Origin: Gardnerella greenwoodii 00703Dmash
GTDB lineage: Bacteria; Actinomycetota; Actinomycetes; Actinomycetales; Bifidobacteriaceae
Direction of reading: 5' to 3'
DNA length: 64,000 nucleotides
Assembly (NCBI RefSeq): GCF_000263635.1
Contig: NZ_ADEV01000004.1
Coordinates: 248,001-312,000, forward strand
Shown here piece by piece: positions 37,382-45,008 of this stretch. Numbering within the stretch: the stretch's first letter is position 1; the number at the start of each line of letters is the position of its first letter. The position numbers were made by a program, and so were the translations under genes. The notes under the pieces are model-generated. The model ran no database searches and was not told the DNA's origin. It saw only the letters and a list, made by a program, of their open reading frames with translations.

Positions 37382-38776
37382 ATGGAAAAGTTCTTCCATC
37401 TCAAAGAAAACGGCACGAATGTATCAACGGAGATCACTGCAGGTCTCACTACATTCTTCGCAATGTCGTATATTATCGTCGTAAATCCAATGATTTTAAG
37501 CCAAACTGGCATGCCTAAAGGTGGCGTTTTCCTCGCTACAATCATCGCAGCAATCATTGGTACCCTTGTTATGGGCTTGTTTGCTAACGTACCTTACGCA
37601 CAGGCTGCAGGCATGGGTCTTAACGCATTCTTTACTTACACAGTTTGCTTCGGCCTGCATTTTACTTGGCAAGAGGCCATGTGCATGGTGTTCTTGTGCG
37701 GTTTAATTAACATTATTATTACCGTTACCAAGATTCGTAAAATGATTATTCGTGCCATCCCGACTTCGCTACAACATGCAATCGGTGGTGGCATTGGTTT
37801 ATTCGTGGCCTATGTTGGAATGATGAGCGTTGGTTTGATTACTTTTACTTCCAAGGATCCTGCCGCCGCTGCAAAGAGTAAACCAACTGCTGCTATTCCA
37901 GGTCTTGCTGTTATGAATAACCCTGTGCTTTGGTTATTCCTTATTGGACTTCTTTTTGCTATTGTTCTTACAGTTCTTAAAGTTCGCGCAAGCTTGCTTA
38001 TTACAATTATTGCAACTTCTTTAATTGGTATTCCTTTGGGATTGACTTCTTTGAACAATGCAGTGTCTGTTACTGACGCTTTTGCTCAGCTTCCAACTAC
38101 TTTCGGTGCTATTTTTAGCGATAAGGGTTTTGCATCTTTGTTTGCTGATCCTGCTCGTTTGCCGCTTGTGTTGGTAACTATTTTCGCATTCTCAATGTCG
38201 GATACTTTTGACACTCTCGGCACCTTTATTGGTACTGGCCGTCGTACCGGCATTTTCTCCGAGGCAGATGAGAAGGCTCTTGAAAACGGCTCAGGATTTA
38301 GCTCCAAGATGGATCGCGCATTGTTTGCTGATTCTATTGCTACTTCTGTTGGCGCAATTTGCGGTACTTCTAACACCACTACTTATGTAGAATCTGCTGC
38401 TGGTATTGGTGCCGGTGGTCGCACTGGTTTGACTTCCGTAGTTGTATCTATTTGCTTCGCGCTTTCTATTGTTCTTGCGCCTTTTGCTTCTGCAGTTCCT
38501 GCTGCAGCAACTGCAGGCGTGCTTGTTGTTGTTGGTTGCATGATGGCAAGCTCCTTGAAGGAAATTGCTTGGGACGATATTTCCGAAGCAATTCCTGCAT
38601 TCTTTGCTGCCGTATTTATGGCGTTCTCTTACTCTATTTCTTACGGCATCGCTGCAGGCTTCATCATGTACTGCTTAGTTATGACTTGCAAGAAGCGTGC
38701 TAAGGAAGTTCATCCAATGCTTTGGATTGTTTCCTTGCTGTTCTTGCTTGATTTCGTTGCTAATGCAGTGCTGTAA
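37382..38776 (+). CDS. NCS2-family purine permease (AzgA/PbuG type)
   Basis: A 464-residue transporter with 12-14 membrane segments. The N-terminus (STEITAGLTTFFAMSYIIVVNPMILSQ is the characteristic region, residues 14-40) and the central DTLGTFIGTGRR and TSNTTTYVESAAGIGAGGRTG segments are those of adenine/hypoxanthine/guanine proton symporters. ATG 37382 is chosen over the upstream open frame because the family starts just before this helix. The 255 bases upstream are non-coding and contain a long-range inverted repeat (see findings). Confidence 0.9.
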   Translation: MEKFFHLKENGTNVSTEITAGLTTFFAMSYIIVVNPMILSQTGMPKGGVFLATIIAAIIGTLVMGLFANVPYAQAAGMGLNAFFTYTVCFGLHFTWQEAMCMVFLCGLINIIITVTKIRKMIIRAIPTSLQHAIGGGIGLFVAYVGMMSVGLITFTSKDPAAAAKSKPTAAIPGLAVMNNPVLWLFLIGLLFAIVLTVLKVRASLLITIIATSLIGIPLGLTSLNNAVSVTDAFAQLPTTFGAIFSDKGFASLFADPARLPLVLVTIFAFSMSDTFDTLGTFIGTGRRTGIFSEADEKALENGSGFSSKMDRALFADSIATSVGAICGTSNTTTYVESAAGIGAGGRTGLTSVVVSICFALSIVLAPFASAVPAAATAGVLVVVGCMMASSLKEIAWDDISEAIPAFFAAVFMAFSYSISYGIAAGFIMYCLVMTCKKRAKEVHPMLWIVSLLFLLDFVANAVL

Positions 38777-38858
38777 AATGTGCATTTAATGTAAGGGTGC
38801 ATTTTGCAAGTAGTGAACTTGTGAAACATAAAATATAAAAGTAAAAATTAAAAAATTC

Positions 38859-38889
38859 GAGGGTATGTAAATTACATGCCCTCTTTTTT
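38859..38889 (+). terminator. Terminator after the purine permease
   Basis: GAGGGTATGTAA pairs with TTACATGCCCTC, followed by six T residues. Confidence 0.9.
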
Positions 38890-38907
38890 ATTTCTATAGT
38901 ATTTCTC

Positions 38908-38936
38908 TTGACATTGTCCTAACGGCGTATTAGACT
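38908..38936 (+). promoter_or_regulatory. Promoter of rplJL
   Basis: A consensus TTGACA is separated by 17 bases from TAGACT. It lies about 225 bases before rplJ, leaving room for the L10 leader. Confidence 0.8.
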
Positions 38937-38944
38937 TACCCAAC

Positions 38945-39163
38945 GTAAACCACAGACCGTTGGTGGAATCACAAGATTCCTGAAATTGATGCGTCAGGCC
39001 AGCACAGGTTGAGCAAGATTTACAACTAGCATGTTGTAAGTTTTATTTAGCACTTAGTGTGCTTCGTATGTTGCTCTGCCGGTGTGCAGAGCTTTTTTAT
39101 TGCTCTGTTTCTTGAGTTTGATGCTTTTCTTTCGAACTGACGGCCGATTTAGGAAGGAACGCC
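38945..39163 (+). promoter_or_regulatory. L10 (rplJ) leader with attenuator hairpin
   Basis: The 220-base leader between the promoter and rplJ contains paired elements near 38983-39060 and, at 39073-39098, a perfect terminator-like hairpin (GCTCTGC/GCAGAGC followed by six T). This is the layout of the known L10 leader, where ribosomal protein L10 binding to its mRNA limits rplJL expression; here the control looks like transcription attenuation. The L10-binding part was not modelled. Confidence 0.7.
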
Positions 39164-39685
39164 ATGAAGAGGCCCGAAAAGGAAGCGGTAGTTGCCGATC
39201 TTACGGAACTTTTCCGTAATGCAGACGCTGTCTACCTTACCGAGTACCGCGGGCTTACCGTTCCGCAGATTTCTTCTCTGCGTGAAAAGCTAGGCCGCGA
39301 TACTTCCTACTCTGTGGCGAAGAACACGCTTGCTCGTATTGCTGCTAAGGAAGCGGGCATTGAAGGTCTTGACGAGCTTCTCGCCGGCCCAACTGCAATC
39401 ACCTTCGTTAAGGGTGATTTCATTGAGGCTGCTAAGACCTTGCGTGATTTTGCCAAAGAGAATAAGACTCTCGTCATCAAGGGCGGTTTCGCAGATGGAA
39501 CTGTTTACGATGCCGAAGGTGCAAAGCAGCTTGCAGACTTGAAGTCTCGCCCACAGTTGCTTTCCGAAATGGCCGGCGCGCTCAAGGGCACCATGTCCAA
39601 GGCCGCCTACCTGTTCAACGCATTGCCAACCAAGACGGTGCGTACTATCGACGCTTTGCGCGAGAAGCAGGAAAAGGCCGCTTGA
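39164..39685 (+). CDS. rplJ: 50S ribosomal protein L10
   Basis: A 173-residue protein that anchors the L7/L12 stalk on the large subunit. It starts MKRPEKEAVVADLTELF and contains YLTEYRGLTVPQISSLREKL, both typical. AGGAAGG precedes the ATG. rplL follows 97 bases later; probably autoregulated through the leader. Confidence 0.97.
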   Translation: MKRPEKEAVVADLTELFRNADAVYLTEYRGLTVPQISSLREKLGRDTSYSVAKNTLARIAAKEAGIEGLDELLAGPTAITFVKGDFIEAAKTLRDFAKENKTLVIKGGFADGTVYDAEGAKQLADLKSRPQLLSEMAGALKGTMSKAAYLFNALPTKTVRTIDALREKQEKAA

Positions 39686-39782
39686 TTCCCTTGCAGCTTG
39701 CTGCATGAGACCAACCAATAATAAAAATGTTATGGTCGTAAGGCACACCGTGTGCCTGGCCAAGTAAGAAAGGAAGCCAATT

Positions 39783-40163
39783 ATGGCTAAGCTCACTAGT
39801 GAAGAGCTTCTTGAAGCTTTTGGTGAAATGACCCTCGTTGAGCTCTCTGAGTTCGTCAAGGCCTTTGAAGAGAAGTTCGACGTCGAGGCTGCTGCCCCTG
39901 TCGCCGCTGTTGCCGCTGCTCCAGCTGCTGCTGGCGCTGCTGAGGAAGAGAAGGACGAGTTCGACGTCATTCTCACCGCTGCTGGCGACAAGAAGATTGC
40001 AGTCATTAAGGCTGTTCGCGCTTTGACCAACCTCGGCTTGGCTGAAGCTAAGGCTCTCGTTGACGGCGCTCCAAAGCCAGTTCTCGAGAAGGCTAAGAAG
40101 GAAGATGCTGAGAAGGCTAAGGCTGCCCTCGAAGAGGCCGGCGCTTCCGTGGAACTTAAGTAG
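39783..40163 (+). CDS. rplL: 50S ribosomal protein L7/L12
   Basis: A 126-residue stalk protein. The N-terminal dimer domain, the Ala/Pro hinge near residues 40-55 ([15 protein letters not shown]) and the C-terminal factor-binding domain ([24 protein letters not shown]) are in order. AGAAAGGAAG precedes the ATG. Length is normal. Confidence 0.98.
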   Translation: MAKLTSEELLEAFGEMTLVELSEFVKAFEEKFDVEAAAPVAAVAAAPAAAGAAEEEKDEFDVILTAAGDKKIAVIKAVRALTNLGLAEAKALVDGAPKPVLEKAKKEDAEKAKAALEEAGASVELK

Positions 40164-40221
40164 TTCTAGCTTTTTATTGCTTTGCGTGTAGCGCAGTTTT
40201 AGGCGTGTGCGCATAGTGAAT

Positions 40222-40256
40222 AAGGCGGTAGGATTTATTCCTGCCGCCTTTTTTGT
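40222..40256 (+). terminator. Terminator after rplL
   Basis: AAGGCGGTAGGA pairs with TCCTGCCGCCTT across a short loop, followed by six T residues. Confidence 0.92.
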
Positions 40257-40349
40257 TGCGCGTTTGCTGGCAGAGAAAATGGGTTATAGGCCAAAAGTGT
40301 GTAAAGCTAGTCTGATGAATATTCTGTGGAATAAGCCACAAGTCTCAAC

Positions 40350-40637
40350 ACTGTTAAAAACTCAGTCAACAAACTGAGAAAGTAACACTGATAGCCCAAA
40401 TACCGTTACTAACTCAGCTAACAAACTGAGAAAGTAACACTGATAGCCCAAATATCGTTACTAACTCAGCTAACAAACTGAGAAAGTAACACTGATAGCC
40501 CAAATACCGTTACTAACTCAGCTAACAAACTGAGAAAACAACGGTTATGTGTTACTGGTGCAGTATGTAGACTGCGTTAGTAACGAATAATTGCGATTTA
40601 TCGTTACTTGCGCAGTAGACAATCTGCGTTAGTAACG
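40350..40637. repeat. Tandem hairpin repeat array, family 1 (52-base period)
   Basis: Six hairpins in a row. Hairpins 1-3 after the first have an exact 52-base period and hold CGTTACT, CTCAG, CTGAG and AGTAAC in order (starts at 40404, 40456, 40508); a degenerate first copy starts near 40353, and the 40508 copy has lost its last arm. Two more hairpins (40551-40584 and 40602-40637) keep the outer arms GTTACT/AGTAAC but replace the inner stem with GCAGT/ACTGC or GCAG/CTGC. The outer pairing and the swapped inner pairing indicate conserved structure. The region is non-coding. Confidence 0.9.
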
Positions 40638-41053
40638 AATAGGTTATGAGAGAGGTTGCGGCGTGTGTGGTCTCCGCGCGTGTCGCGCTGTGAGTGGCGG
40701 TTTTTCAAGGGTTTGGGGGCGGTGTGGGGGAGCGGCGGCGAGTTTCCTGAGAGTTTTCTGAGAAAAATCTTTGAAAATCTTGAAATAGTATTTTTTACGA
40801 TTAAACAGTGTAGTTTGTTGTATTTTTTATGGTTTTACGAGCTTTTACTGGAATATTTTTGTAATTTTGATGATATTTTCTGTGTTGGCTGCTTGTTTCT
40901 GCTCTTGACTTTTTCGAACGGGGGGGGGGTATGTTAATAACAGCTTTCAGCTAGATGCTCTATCTGAAAGTTATCCACAAGAGATTGATTTTGTGGGTTT
41001 ATGTTTTTTTCACTGCGTTTTAAGCGTGGTGGAGAAGAAGAAAGGAAAATATT
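40638..41053 (+). promoter_or_regulatory. Putative poly-G promoter and leader of the secreted protein gene
   Basis: This gap of about 415 bases has no credible gene. At 40905-40910 TTGACT and at 40930-40935 TATGTT form a possible promoter, and the 19-base spacer between them ends in a run of ten G (40920-40929). A spacer of 17 would need eight G. Downstream, GCTTTCAG/CTGAAAG at about 40943-40970 can pair, and AAAGGAAA lies before the ATG at 41054. The first part (40640-40740) is unusually GC-rich. Confidence 0.6.
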
Positions 41054-41809
41054 ATGTTTAACAAGAAGGCTATCGCCGCACTCGCTGCTGGCGCCACCCT
41101 CGTTTCCGGCTTGGCTTTTGCTGCTCCAGCAATGGCTGATGCTAAGTTACCTGCTGATGCTATTGCAAATGCTAAGAAGCAGGAACAGGCTGATAAAGAT
41201 GAGTTGGCTAAAAAGGTTGAAGAGAACAAAGCTAAGGAAAATAAGGCAGTTTTAGATAATCTCGATAAGTCCAAGGCTTTTGACAACTTCCTTAACGGTT
41301 CCGAAAAGGGAGACATTGTAAATGGTTCTTTGAGCACCTTGAATGGTCGTGGTGCTGCAGAGGTTTCAGCAGCTAGGTCCAAGGCTAATGAAGCTACTGC
41401 TGCTTTGAATGCTTTGAAGGCTAAGTGGGCTGATATGTTGGCTCAGGCTGATTATCTTGACGCTGAAGGTGAACATGAAGCTGCTGCTGCTTTGCGTAAG
41501 TCTTACTACACTAATGTTCCATTCTTAGATAGTATTTCTGCTGCTACTAAGACTGAGAAGGAAGCCAAGGATGAGCTTGCTAAAGCTGAGAAGGCTTACA
41601 AGGAAAGTAAGGAACGCTTTGCTAAGTTCTTGAACAATCTTGGTGGCAAGAAGGCCGATGTTAAGAAGTCTGATAAGAAGTCTGATAAGAAGGCTGATGC
41701 TAAGAAGGCTGCTCCATTGGCTAAGACCGGTGCTGCTGTAGCTTTGGCTGCTGTTGCTGCTTCCGTGCTTGCTGGCATGGGTGTTGCTCTTCGCAAGGTC
41801 CGTCACTAA
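41054..41809 (+). CDS. Secreted helical protein with LPXTG-like C-terminal anchor
   Basis: A 251-residue protein. The signal peptide ends at about residue 29 (AAPAMADA). The mature part is rich in Ala, Lys and Glu and should be mostly helical, with hydrophilic coiled-coil-like segments (KKQEQADKDELAKKVEEN) and a KSDKKSDKKADAKK stretch that may span the wall. The C-terminus has LAKTG, then a hydrophobic run (AAVALAAVAASVLAGMGVAL) and RKVRH, the layout of a sortase signal with Ala in place of Pro. High Lys/Ala codon regularity suggests high expression. The poly-G promoter upstream suggests on/off control. Function unknown; a surface adhesin or cell-wall spacer is a guess. Confidence 0.8.
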   Translation: MFNKKAIAALAAGATLVSGLAFAAPAMADAKLPADAIANAKKQEQADKDELAKKVEENKAKENKAVLDNLDKSKAFDNFLNGSEKGDIVNGSLSTLNGRGAAEVSAARSKANEATAALNALKAKWADMLAQADYLDAEGEHEAAAALRKSYYTNVPFLDSISAATKTEKEAKDELAKAEKAYKESKERFAKFLNNLGGKKADVKKSDKKSDKKADAKKAAPLAKTGAAVALAAVAASVLAGMGVALRKVRH

Positions 41810-42077
41810 GCTTTTAGCACATTAAGTGTGTTGATTGTTTAATGATTTGTTTGTGAGCGCACTGTATGTGAGTATGGTGCGCTCACTTGTTAAATCTTTC
41901 ACTCAACGTGCCGCAAGGGCTTTATGTTTTTGCAGCGGGTTTGCTTTCGGGCTTTTGCATGATTCTACTGTTTTGCCAAATCTCTTTCTTCACGGTAGTG
42001 TTGTGCGCTGGTTTTCGATGGCGTGACTGTTGAGTGTTTGGCTGGCTTGTTTGTTAGGGAAACGAGTCGGTTTTGTT

Positions 42078-42133
42078 AAAGGGCTTGGGTTTGGTGCTAC
42101 TAGGGGCATCAGATTCCAGGCCCTTTCTTTTTA
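42078..42133 (+). terminator. Candidate terminator downstream of the secreted protein gene
   Basis: AAAGGGCTTGG pairs with CCAGGCCCTTT (one G-T pair) across a loop of about 33 bases, followed by CTTTTT. It lies about 270 bases after the gene's stop; the bases between hold no supported gene. Confidence 0.5.
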
Positions 42134-42176
42134 TGCGTCTGTTTGCTGCGGTGTGAGTGCTGCTTGTTGGTGCGAT

Positions 42177-42214
42177 GCGACAGAAACGACTAAGCGTTGA
42201 GTAGTTTATGTCGC
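42177..42214. repeat. Hairpin repeat, family 3, copy a
   Basis: GCGACA/TGTCGC form the outer stem, AAAC/GTTT the next, around an inner CGACTAAGCGTTGAGT. It shares the core GAGTAGTTTA(T/G)GTCG with two copies at 43338-43426, 1.2 kb away on the other side of higBA. Confidence 0.8.
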
Positions 42215-42253
42215 CACTGCTTTGTCTACGCTGCGAAACGGATTAAAAATCAA

Positions 42254-42380
42254 AAGTTTAGGTCATTGATAACCTAAACTTCTAAAAATCAAAAGTTTAG
42301 GTCACGAATAACCTAAACTTGTAAAAAATCAAAGTTTAGGTCACGAATAACCTAAACTTGTAAAAAATCAAAGTTTAAGA
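42254..42380. repeat. Tandem hairpin repeat array, family 2 (39-base period)
   Basis: Three and a half direct repeats of 39 bases. Each full copy holds an inverted repeat AAGTTTAGGT/AACCTAAACTT with a 7-base loop (CATTGAT or CACGAAT) at 42254-42281, 42293-42320 and 42332-42359. A truncated fourth copy (AAGTTTAAGA) ends at 42380. The spacing between copies is only AAAAATC-type, so these are not CRISPR spacers. Confidence 0.9.
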
Positions 42381-42545
42381 CATAGTATTTATAAGTTAAG
42401 TAAGATTCAGAATAATTACGAGAAGCTGGTTATTACTTTGAGCAAGGCTTTGGACGATGATTACGACGGCATTCGCGTTGAAAACATTGTTGATTATGGG
42501 AAAATAAGTAAAGATTTAGCTATAATTTGGCACTTATCTGTGTAA
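42381..42545 (+). pseudogene. Gene fragment of unknown family
   Basis: An open frame of about 54 codons ends at TAA 42543-42545 and has no start codon or ribosome-binding site; it runs back into the family 2 repeat array. Its codon choice (for example the stretch encoding NYEKLVITLSKALDDDYDGI) looks like genuine protein-coding sequence of this organism. It is probably the 3' remnant of a gene whose 5' part was lost at the repeats. I do not recognise the family. Confidence 0.5.
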
Positions 42546-42549
42546 TAAT

Positions 42550-42852
42550 CTACGCCGAAACGAGTGGCTGTATCTTTCCTATGCTGGATTCGTCAAATCG
42601 CAGAATGTCGTAGTCGAGTTGGAGATTGAGCCAAAAATTGGGAGTTGTTCTAAAAGCTTTAGATAGCTTGTATGCCATTGCTACGCTGATTGCGCGTTTG
42701 CCGTTTAAGATTTCTCCGATTGCTGTTTGGGATACACCGATAGTGTGAGAAAGTTTGTATGAGCTGATTTTAAGCGGTTCCATAAATTCTTCGCGCAAAA
42801 TTTCGCCAGGAGTGCTCAAGTAGTTATCTGTGGTAGTCGTCGAAGTAGACAT
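42550..42852 (-). CDS. higA: HigA-family antitoxin (XRE helix-turn-helix)
   Basis: A 100-residue protein with the HigA/VapI layout: STPGEILREEFMEPLKISSYKLS leads into a helix-turn-helix (IGVSQTAIGEILNGKRAISV), followed by AYKLSKAFRTTPNFWLNLQ. It should neutralise the HigB toxin and repress the pair. Its start overlaps the end of the toxin gene by 29 bases, giving the toxin-first order typical of higBA. Confidence 0.9.
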   Translation of the reverse strand: MSTSTTTTDNYLSTPGEILREEFMEPLKISSYKLSHTIGVSQTAIGEILNGKRAISVAMAYKLSKAFRTTPNFWLNLQLDYDILRFDESSIGKIQPLVSA

Positions 42853-43129
42853 CGTAAGCTTCTTTCGTATTGTTGTTCCATTTGAAAATTAGTCTGTATT
42901 GTTTATTTACTCTTATGCTCCAGTATCCAAGTAGATTGCCTTTGAGTGGCTCAAGATGATTTCCTGGCGGTGCTTTAAGATCTTGTAAATCGTATGCAGC
43001 TTCTAGTATTTGCAGCTTTCTTTTTAGGATTTTTTCTAATCCAGTGGGATAACCTTTTGGGTATGGACCGCCGTATAGGTAATCATTAAGTTCCTTTTCT
43101 CTGGTTTCCATAGAACTATAGTAATGCAT
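42824..43129 (-). CDS. higB: HigB-family toxin (RelE/ParE fold mRNA interferase)
   Basis: A protein of about 101 residues of the plasmid-maintenance killer family. Family segments are GLEKILKRKLQILEAAYDLQDL, PPGNHLEPLKGN, YWSIRVNKQYRLIFKW and the C-terminal AYDVYFDDYH. HigB toxins cleave mRNA at the ribosome. The start is uncertain: ATGs at 43129 and 43111 are possible and the frame opens at 43177; no ribosome-binding site is obvious. The N-terminus before GLEK (about 25 residues with YGGPYPKGYPTG) is longer than in typical HigB. Confidence 0.85.
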   Translation of the reverse strand: MHYYSSMETREKELNDYLYGGPYPKGYPTGLEKILKRKLQILEAAYDLQDLKAPPGNHLEPLKGNLLGYWSIRVNKQYRLIFKWNNNTKEAYDVYFDDYHR

Positions 43130-43177
43130 TGCGTTACTAATGTAAAGCGTGAGTATTATTTGTGTTAGAGCTATCAA

Positions 43178-43537
43178 GTGTTTATTATGCTGTTTTTAGT
43201 TGATTTTTGATTAATGTCGTTTATTTTTGGCTACGGGGGGGGGTGCTTTTATATGATTGTTGATGAACTTCTGGCTTTACTTTTATCAATCTGTCAGTTG
43301 TTTCAACGTGTAATATTTGCGCTTTTGCGGAAGATTTCGGCCAAAACGACTCAGCGTCGAGTAGTTTATGTCGCCTACGCAAGAAAATCCGACCAAAACG
43401 TCACGCGCGTGAGTAGTTTAGGTCGGCTACGTAAATATGTAACATTTTTATGCGAAAAATCAATAAAAAGTAGCGCAATATACACAAAGCATGACACAAT
43501 AGAAGGTAGTGTATGTTTTCTGAAGGGAGCAGATCAC
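43178..43537 (+). promoter_or_regulatory. Poly-G tract, putative promoter and leader of the FHA operon
   Basis: The gap between higB and the FHA gene has a run of nine G at 43235-43243. TTGGCT (43227-43232) and TATGAT (43252-43257) flank it with a 19-base spacer, the same layout as upstream of the secreted protein gene at 41054. The 280-base leader after it contains two family 3 hairpins. By chance or not, the frame from ATG 43214 through nine G is open and in phase with the FHA gene. Confidence 0.45.
43338..43426. repeat. Hairpin repeats, family 3, copies b and c
   Basis: Copy b (43338-43375) and copy c (43389-43426) share AAAACG(A/T)C and GAGTAGTTTA with copy a at 42177. Copy c has a perfect inner stem TCACGC/GCGTGA, AAAC/GTTT and an outer stem CCGACC/GGTCGG; copy b has GGC/GCC and CGAC/GTCG. 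Outer arms differ between copies but stay paired. Confidence 0.8.
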
Positions 43538-44992
43538 GTGAGTGAGCGACAAGTCGTGCAGCGCTGGATGATTACAGTAGGCGGTGTTGAGCAGGCGCGC
43601 ATTGGAGCAGGCCAGTCGGTTGAGATTGGTAGAAAGCCTATACGCCCATTGCGTGAAGATGGATTTAAGCGCATTGACATAGTAGATAATAAGCGTTCTA
43701 TGTCTAAGCGCCATGCGCTACTCATTGTTGATCCTAAAGGCGTGGCAACAATACGCGATTTACATTCAACAAACGGAACTTACTTAGTTGGCTCAAACGG
43801 TGATTTGTTGCGACTTGACCCAGATGTTGATTTCCAGCTTCCAGACAGTTTAATGCGAATGCAGTTTGGCGATGTTCCTGTTGATTTTGTGCGCGTAGAA
43901 GATGAAGTTCAGGAAGAAGAGCATAGTAATGTGCGCGACTTATTCTCTTATGCCACTGATGATGAAAAGCATGAAGAGCCTGCCGCGTCTGGCTTGTCGG
44001 TAGATCAGATTCTTGATTTGCGCGCGGGCGAGCCGACTGGAATTTTCCACGCACAGTCGGTGTCGGAGCCTGGATTGTCTTGGCAAAAAGGCCAATCTAT
44101 TAAGGATGCGCTTGAGGGTACTGCGTCGGCTGATTCTGCGTCTGCTGATTCTGAGCAGATTGATTCAGCGTCGGTTGATTCAGATCCAATCAATGCTGCA
44201 CCAATTAATCACGATGTAACAGTTCCTGTTGTTTTGGAGCAGCAGGAAGCGCCTGTTGAGCCGCGTAATTTGTTTGCGGACGCTCGAGCGGAAAGTGAAA
44301 ATGCTCAAGCAGAGAGCGAAAATGCTCAAGTTGCGCAATCTCAGGCAGAACCGCTTCAAGCAGAACCTCTTAATGTAGAGCCTCTTCAGGCAGAGCAATC
44401 TCAAGCAGAATCCGCTCAAGCTGAGTCCTATGAAACAGAATCAGATAAAGTTGAATCAGCTGAAACCGAATCACCTGAAACCGAATCGGCTGAAACAGAA
44501 CCAGCTGAAATCAAGCCTTCCAACACCGCATCAAATCCATTAGAGGGTAATCGATATTACTTAACTCACGAAGACTCTAATAAAGCGTACGAAAATTACA
44601 CAAATATAGGTCCGCTTGATTCGCGCTTCACGGCCACAAGTATTGATATTAGCGATATTAGCGATATTAGTGGTATTGATTCCGACGCATCTTATACTCC
44701 TGCTTTTGAACCAGGATCCGTATTTGAAAAAGTATCGAAAGGTGAGTTCGACGCTCAGCAAAATATTGTAGAGGCTGGCGGATTCACTTCTAAAGAAGCA
44801 GAAGAAAGCACAGATTTTTCAAAGCAATTTGAAATGGCTCAACATTCCGAATTGCTGCCATACTTAGCTTCAAATCCTGGATTGTACGACGACTTATACG
44901 CTTGGCTTGCAGCACAAGGCAATGCGGATGTAGATGCAGCACTTGCGCGTAACAGCGGTTATAGTGCATACCGTAAAGCTATTGAACAGTAA
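43538..44992 (+). CDS. FHA-domain protein with acidic linker and C-terminal vLRR-like domain
   Basis: A protein of about 484 residues from GTG 43538, which has AAGGGAG 9 bases upstream; the longer frame from 43214 runs through repeats. Residues 10-100 form an FHA phosphothreonine-binding domain with Gly31-Arg32, Ser56...Arg58-His59 and Asn79-Gly80-Thr81 all present. A long acidic low-complexity linker rich in Ala/Glu/Ser (AESENAQAESENAQ, ETESPETESAETE) follows. The last 60 residues (HSELLPYLASNPGLYDDLYAWL, DVDAALAR) resemble the variant leucine-rich repeat units of other actinobacterial proteins. It should read Ser/Thr phosphorylation; the kinase at 13759 is a possible source. The eroded helicase gene follows 16 bases later. 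Confidence 0.82.
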   Translation: MSERQVVQRWMITVGGVEQARIGAGQSVEIGRKPIRPLREDGFKRIDIVDNKRSMSKRHALLIVDPKGVATIRDLHSTNGTYLVGSNGDLLRLDPDVDFQLPDSLMRMQFGDVPVDFVRVEDEVQEEEHSNVRDLFSYATDDEKHEEPAASGLSVDQILDLRAGEPTGIFHAQSVSEPGLSWQKGQSIKDALEGTASADSASADSEQIDSASVDSDPINAAPINHDVTVPVVLEQQEAPVEPRNLFADARAESENAQAESENAQVAQSQAEPLQAEPLNVEPLQAEQSQAESAQAESYETESDKVESAETESPETESAETEPAEIKPSNTASNPLEGNRYYLTHEDSNKAYENYTNIGPLDSRFTATSIDISDISDISGIDSDASYTPAFEPGSVFEKVSKGEFDAQQNIVEAGGFTSKEAEESTDFSKQFEMAQHSELLPYLASNPGLYDDLYAWLAAQGNADVDAALARNSGYSAYRKAIEQ

Positions 44993-45008
44993 GTGAGTAG
45001 GTGGGAAA

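Noticed and set aside
40656..40937. A 93-codon frame ending near the G10 tract
   Set aside because: No ribosome-binding site, mixed GC-rich then Phe/Leu-rich composition and no family likeness; it overlaps the putative promoter.
41835..42026. A 63-codon frame after the secreted protein gene
   Set aside because: No ribosome-binding site and no recognisable features; probably 3' untranslated sequence before the terminator.
40350..42380. CRISPR arrays
   Set aside because: Repeats are contiguous or separated by near-identical linkers, with no unique spacers of equal length and no cas genes.
43214..43537. In-frame N-terminal extension of the FHA protein
   Set aside because: It runs through two hairpin repeats and a G-tract, while GTG 43538 has a good ribosome-binding site directly before the FHA domain. 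Kept only as an alternative in the findings.
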